From NCBI GenBank assembly GCA_012521295.1, contig JAAYMS010000064.1:1-37190 (forward strand): a DNA stretch of 37,190 bases. The letters run 5' to 3'. The DNA is from Bacillota bacterium (GTDB lineage Bacteria; Bacillota; Limnochordia; Darwinibacteriales; Darwinibacteriaceae). Within the stretch, counting starts at the first letter, position 1, and each line of letters opens with the position of its first letter. A model generated the notes under the pieces. It saw only the letters and a program-made list of their open reading frames with translations. It made no database searches and was not told the DNA's origin. Shown piece after piece: positions 34,848-37,190 of this stretch. The position numbers were made by a program, and so were the translations under genes.

Positions 34848-37190
34848 ATGGAAAGACGAACGGGTCCTTATTTACGTAGTCCGGTAACTATAGAGAGTAC
34901 GATGCGCGATGTGTTGATTTCACTGCTACCTGCGCTCGCAGCTGGAGTTGTCTTCTTTGGCCTTCGGGCTTTGTGGCTAGTGATCCTCAGCACTGCAGCA
35001 GCGATGGTTACAGAAATGCTGCTCTTGAGGCGGCCCTTTACACGAGAGGGTTTGTTTGGAGACGGAAGTGCTGCCGTTACAGGTGTGTTGGTGGGATTAA
35101 TTCTGCCGTCAACAGCGTCCTGGTGGGTTCCAGTAGTGGGCAGCATCATAGCCATTGCTGTTGTTAAGCTGCCTTTTGGTGGATTGGGTTATAACATCTT
35201 TAACCCCGCTTTGGGAGCAAGGGCAATTCTTCTGTTAGCCTTTACGTCTCAAATGGTGCGCTTTGCGCTGCCTTTTGATACGGTTACTGGTGCCACACCC
35301 CTACTTACCATGACTAGTTTCGATTGGTCACTCATATGGGGTAATGTGGGCGGCAGTATTGGCGAAACCTCTGTTATTGCCATCCTTTTGGGAGCAGCCT
35401 ACCTGTTCTATAAAGGGCATATTGATTGGCGGATTCCGGTAGGTTACGTTGGCGCAGCCTTTGTCATGGCTCTTTTGTGGGGATTGAACCCCTGGATTAC
35501 AGTTTTTGCAGGCGGCCTTTTGTTTGGTGCGGTCTTCATGGCCACCGACATGGTTACCTCGCCGGTTACTCCCATGGGGCAGCTTTTGTTCGGAATTGGC
35601 TGTGGTGTGCTCACGGTTTTCATCCGTAAGTTCACATCGCTACCTGAAGGCGTTACCTTTGCAATTCTAGGCATGAACGCGTTAGTGCCTATTTTAGACA
35701 AACTTACTATGCCTCAGCGCTTTGGTGTTGGTATCCCTCGTGAACAGCGGTTCCAGGGTACCGCAGTGGGTGTAGTTGTGACTGCTGCTGTTGTTCTGCT
35801 AGCAGTAATCATCGCCACCCCAGGTCAAGAAATACAGCCTGTGTTCAGCGGCCCTCATTATCTGCCCATTGTTGAGATGTTAGGTACAAGCGATTATTCG
35901 GTTGAGGAGATCAATGGTACCCGCTACTATACCGTGCGAGATGGCGAAGGAACCCTCAAGGCTGCGGTATTTGCAGCTGAGCAGCGGGGCTTCCATGGGC
36001 CGATCCAATTCTTAGTTGCCCTTGACGATCAGTTTGCTATCACTGATCTGCGGGTCTTGGAACATAAGGAAGACCCCGGTTTGGGTGCCTTGGTTGCCAA
36101 GCCTGATTTCTTATCCCAATTTGTCGGGCTTAATGTAGACAGTGCTTTCAGTTTGGGCACAGACGTTGATGGGATTTCTGGCGCAACTATTTCTTCGAGA
36201 GCAATGGCCACAGGTGTGCGCCGCGCTCTAGAAGGATTTATGGATGCCTTCTTCCCGACGACAGAAGCAGCAGCTGGATGGTCCGACGGGGTTTATACCG
36301 GAGTTGCTGACTCCTTCGGTGGTCCGCTTACTGTAGAAGTAGTCGTTACGAACGGTCAAATTGCAGATGTCCGAGTCCTTTCTAGTTCTGATACACCTGG
36401 TATTTCTGACGGTGCAATTGCCAATGTTCCTGGCCGGATAGTGGCTGCTAATAGTCCAAAGGTTGATGCATATTCTGGCGCCACTGTAACTAGTGAAGCG
36501 ATTATGAGCGCTGTCGAAAAAGCATTGTCGCAGGCAGCGGCTGATGTGATGGCAGGTTGGCCTGATGGCACCTATACAGGCAGTGCAGCTGGTTTCAGCG
36601 GTCAGGTTGAGGTAGAAGTAACCGTAAGCGGCGGCCAAATCATTGATGTAAGAGTTGTCTCTCATTCTGATACGCCTGGCATCTCTGACTCGGCAATCAA
36701 CGCCATCCCAGGGCGCATTGTAGAGGCAAACAGCCCCGACGTTGATGTTGTCAGCGGTGCAACTTATACAAGTGAAGGTATTATCGCAGCCGTGCGTAAT
36801 GCGCTTGATTCACAAGCTTCAGCTGGGGAGGCTCCAGCAGAGCAACCAAGCTCAGCTGTAGGATTTGACATCAAAGTTTCTGATGGTACCTACCGTGCTG
36901 TGGGTAAGGGCTTTGGCGGTGACTTGGTTGTTGATGTAACAGTGGCAGGTGGCAAGATCAATGCTATCTCGGTTGTTGAGCATGCAGACACACCATTCTT
37001 AGCCGATCCAGCGATCGAGGCTCTTGTACCGGCAATCCTTGATGCTCAGGGTGTTGTGGACGTATACAGCGGTGCTACCATGACCAGTAAAGGCCTGTTT
37101 GAAGCTGTAGAGAAGGCTGTCAGCGGCGCAGGTGAAGCTGAAGTTGCTGCGAAGGTCGAGCCTTTCGATATTAAGGTCTCTGACGGTACC
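34848..37190 (+). CDS. RnfD-RnfG fusion with tandem extra FMN-binding domains (3' end outside window)
   Basis: 781 codons are open to the window end with no stop, which is why the ORF track lacks it. The ATG has GGGAGTGGAGAG upstream, 24 bases after rnfC. Residues 1-300 are RnfD: about eight to ten membrane helices, the GGLGYNIFNPALGAR motif and FMATDMVTSPVTPMG, where Thr237 corresponds to the flavinylated Thr of RnfD. A helix at about 306-325 and an outer domain to about 465 are RnfG, with flavin site SGAT at 444-447. Three further FMN-binding (PF04205-type) domains follow, beginning near Asp480, Asp573 and Asp679, with SGAT at 543-546, 636-639 and 741-744. A new copy begins at 779 (DIKVSDGT). 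At least five covalent FMN are predicted, attached by ApbE via phosphoester bonds. Fusion and repeats are seen directly; function is inferred. Confidence 0.9.
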   Translation, partial: MERRTGPYLRSPVTIESTMRDVLISLLPALAAGVVFFGLRALWLVILSTAAAMVTEMLLLRRPFTREGLFGDGSAAVTGVLVGLILPSTASWWVPVVGSIIAIAVVKLPFGGLGYNIFNPALGARAILLLAFTSQMVRFALPFDTVTGATPLLTMTSFDWSLIWGNVGGSIGETSVIAILLGAAYLFYKGHIDWRIPVGYVGAAFVMALLWGLNPWITVFAGGLLFGAVFMATDMVTSPVTPMGQLLFGIGCGVLTVFIRKFTSLPEGVTFAILGMNALVPILDKLTMPQRFGVGIPREQRFQGTAVGVVVTAAVVLLAVIIATPGQEIQPVFSGPHYLPIVEMLGTSDYSVEEINGTRYYTVRDGEGTLKAAVFAAEQRGFHGPIQFLVALDDQFAITDLRVLEHKEDPGLGALVAKPDFLSQFVGLNVDSAFSLGTDVDGISGATISSRAMATGVRRALEGFMDAFFPTTEAAAGWSDGVYTGVADSFGGPLTVEVVVTNGQIADVRVLSSSDTPGISDGAIANVPGRIVAANSPKVDAYSGATVTSEAIMSAVEKALSQAAADVMAGWPDGTYTGSAAGFSGQVEVEVTVSGGQIIDVRVVSHSDTPGISDSAINAIPGRIVEANSPDVDVVSGATYTSEGIIAAVRNALDSQASAGEAPAEQPSSAVGFDIKVSDGTYRAVGKGFGGDLVVDVTVAGGKINAISVVEHADTPFLADPAIEALVPAILDAQGVVDVYSGATMTSKGLFEAVEKAVSGAGEAEVAAKVEPFDIKVSDGT
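36276..37190 (+). repeat. Tandem FMN-domain repeats within the RnfDG fusion gene
   Basis: Three complete units and the start of a fourth, 93-106 codons each. Units 1 and 2 share SDTPGISD and PGRIV-AANSP-like strings. The TTTGACATCAAAGT segment at 36864 recurs as TTCGATATTAAGGT exactly 300 bases later at 37164, with codon-level divergence, so the duplication is old enough for silent changes. Ala/Glu/Pro-rich linkers join the last units. Confidence 0.9.

Noticed and set aside
34307-34849. 180-residue - strand ORF
   Set aside because: Antisense to the Fe-S region of rnfC; no recognisable domain.
34973-36665. Short ORFs on both strands over the last gene
   Set aside because: All are shadows of the long open frame 34848-37190, which reads as RnfD and FMN-binding domains without a break.

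Overview
The window looks like a core-genome segment of an endospore-forming member of the Bacillota (Firmicutes), probably an anaerobe of the Clostridia/Limnochordia/Peptococcaceae kind. The evidence is three sporulation functions (SpoIID, a SpoIVFB-like site-2 protease and an alpha/beta-type small acid-soluble spore protein), a T-box leader on valS, L27 with a cleavable N-terminus next to its protease Prp, the indirect amidotransferase GatCAB, a clostridial-type 2[4Fe-4S] ferredoxin and an Rnf complex. Initiation is often at GTG or TTG with strong Shine-Dalgarno (SD) sequences. Nearly everything is on the + strand; the only - strand gene is the spore protein. I see no tRNA, rRNA, IS element, prophage or CRISPR array. 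The genus cannot be decided from the sequence alone.

Layout. 1-7.3 kb: the 3' end of pcrA, then ligA and gatCAB (overlapping genes), a divergent Lgt-like membrane protein and a Fur-family regulator. 7.3-12.1 kb: a sigma-A-type promoter and valine T-box (specifier GUC) drive valS, followed by folC and a SPOR-domain membrane protein. 12.1-14.6 kb: a 56-residue ferredoxin missing from the ORF track, spoIID, a 75-residue unknown protein, and cysK with its own promoter and terminator. 14.6-23.2 kb: a shape, division and sporulation block, maf-radC-mreBCD-PBP2-minCDE, then a tiny SpoIVFA-position protein and the SpoIVFB-like protease. 23.2-27.2 kb: a radical SAM protein, its DUF2344 partner and RNase G, all overlapping. 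27.2-33.0 kb: L21 leader-rplU-prp-rpmA, a terminator, then obg-yhbY-nadD-LCP-rsfS-methyltransferase. 33.06-33.3 kb: the spore protein on the - strand with a sigma-G-like promoter. 33.5-37.19 kb: rnfC and an unusual open-ended gene.

The most unusual object is the last gene (34848 to the window end, 781 codons with no stop; also absent from the ORF track). It fuses RnfD to RnfG and then continues with at least three, and apparently a fourth, extra tandem FMN-binding domains. Five sites for covalently bound flavin are visible (the RnfD site plus four SGAT motifs), and another domain begins at the window edge. This suggests an Rnf complex with a multi-flavin arm outside the membrane, possibly an electron wire to an extracytoplasmic acceptor.

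A second pattern concerns two sporulation genes, spoIID and the spoIVFA-position gene. Each is preceded by a hairpin that pairs with its SD sequence, and each has a -10-like element just before or inside the 5' arm. Read-through mRNA would carry a masked SD, while mRNA started at the local promoter would lose part or all of the 5' arm and be translatable. This is inferred from sequence pairing only.
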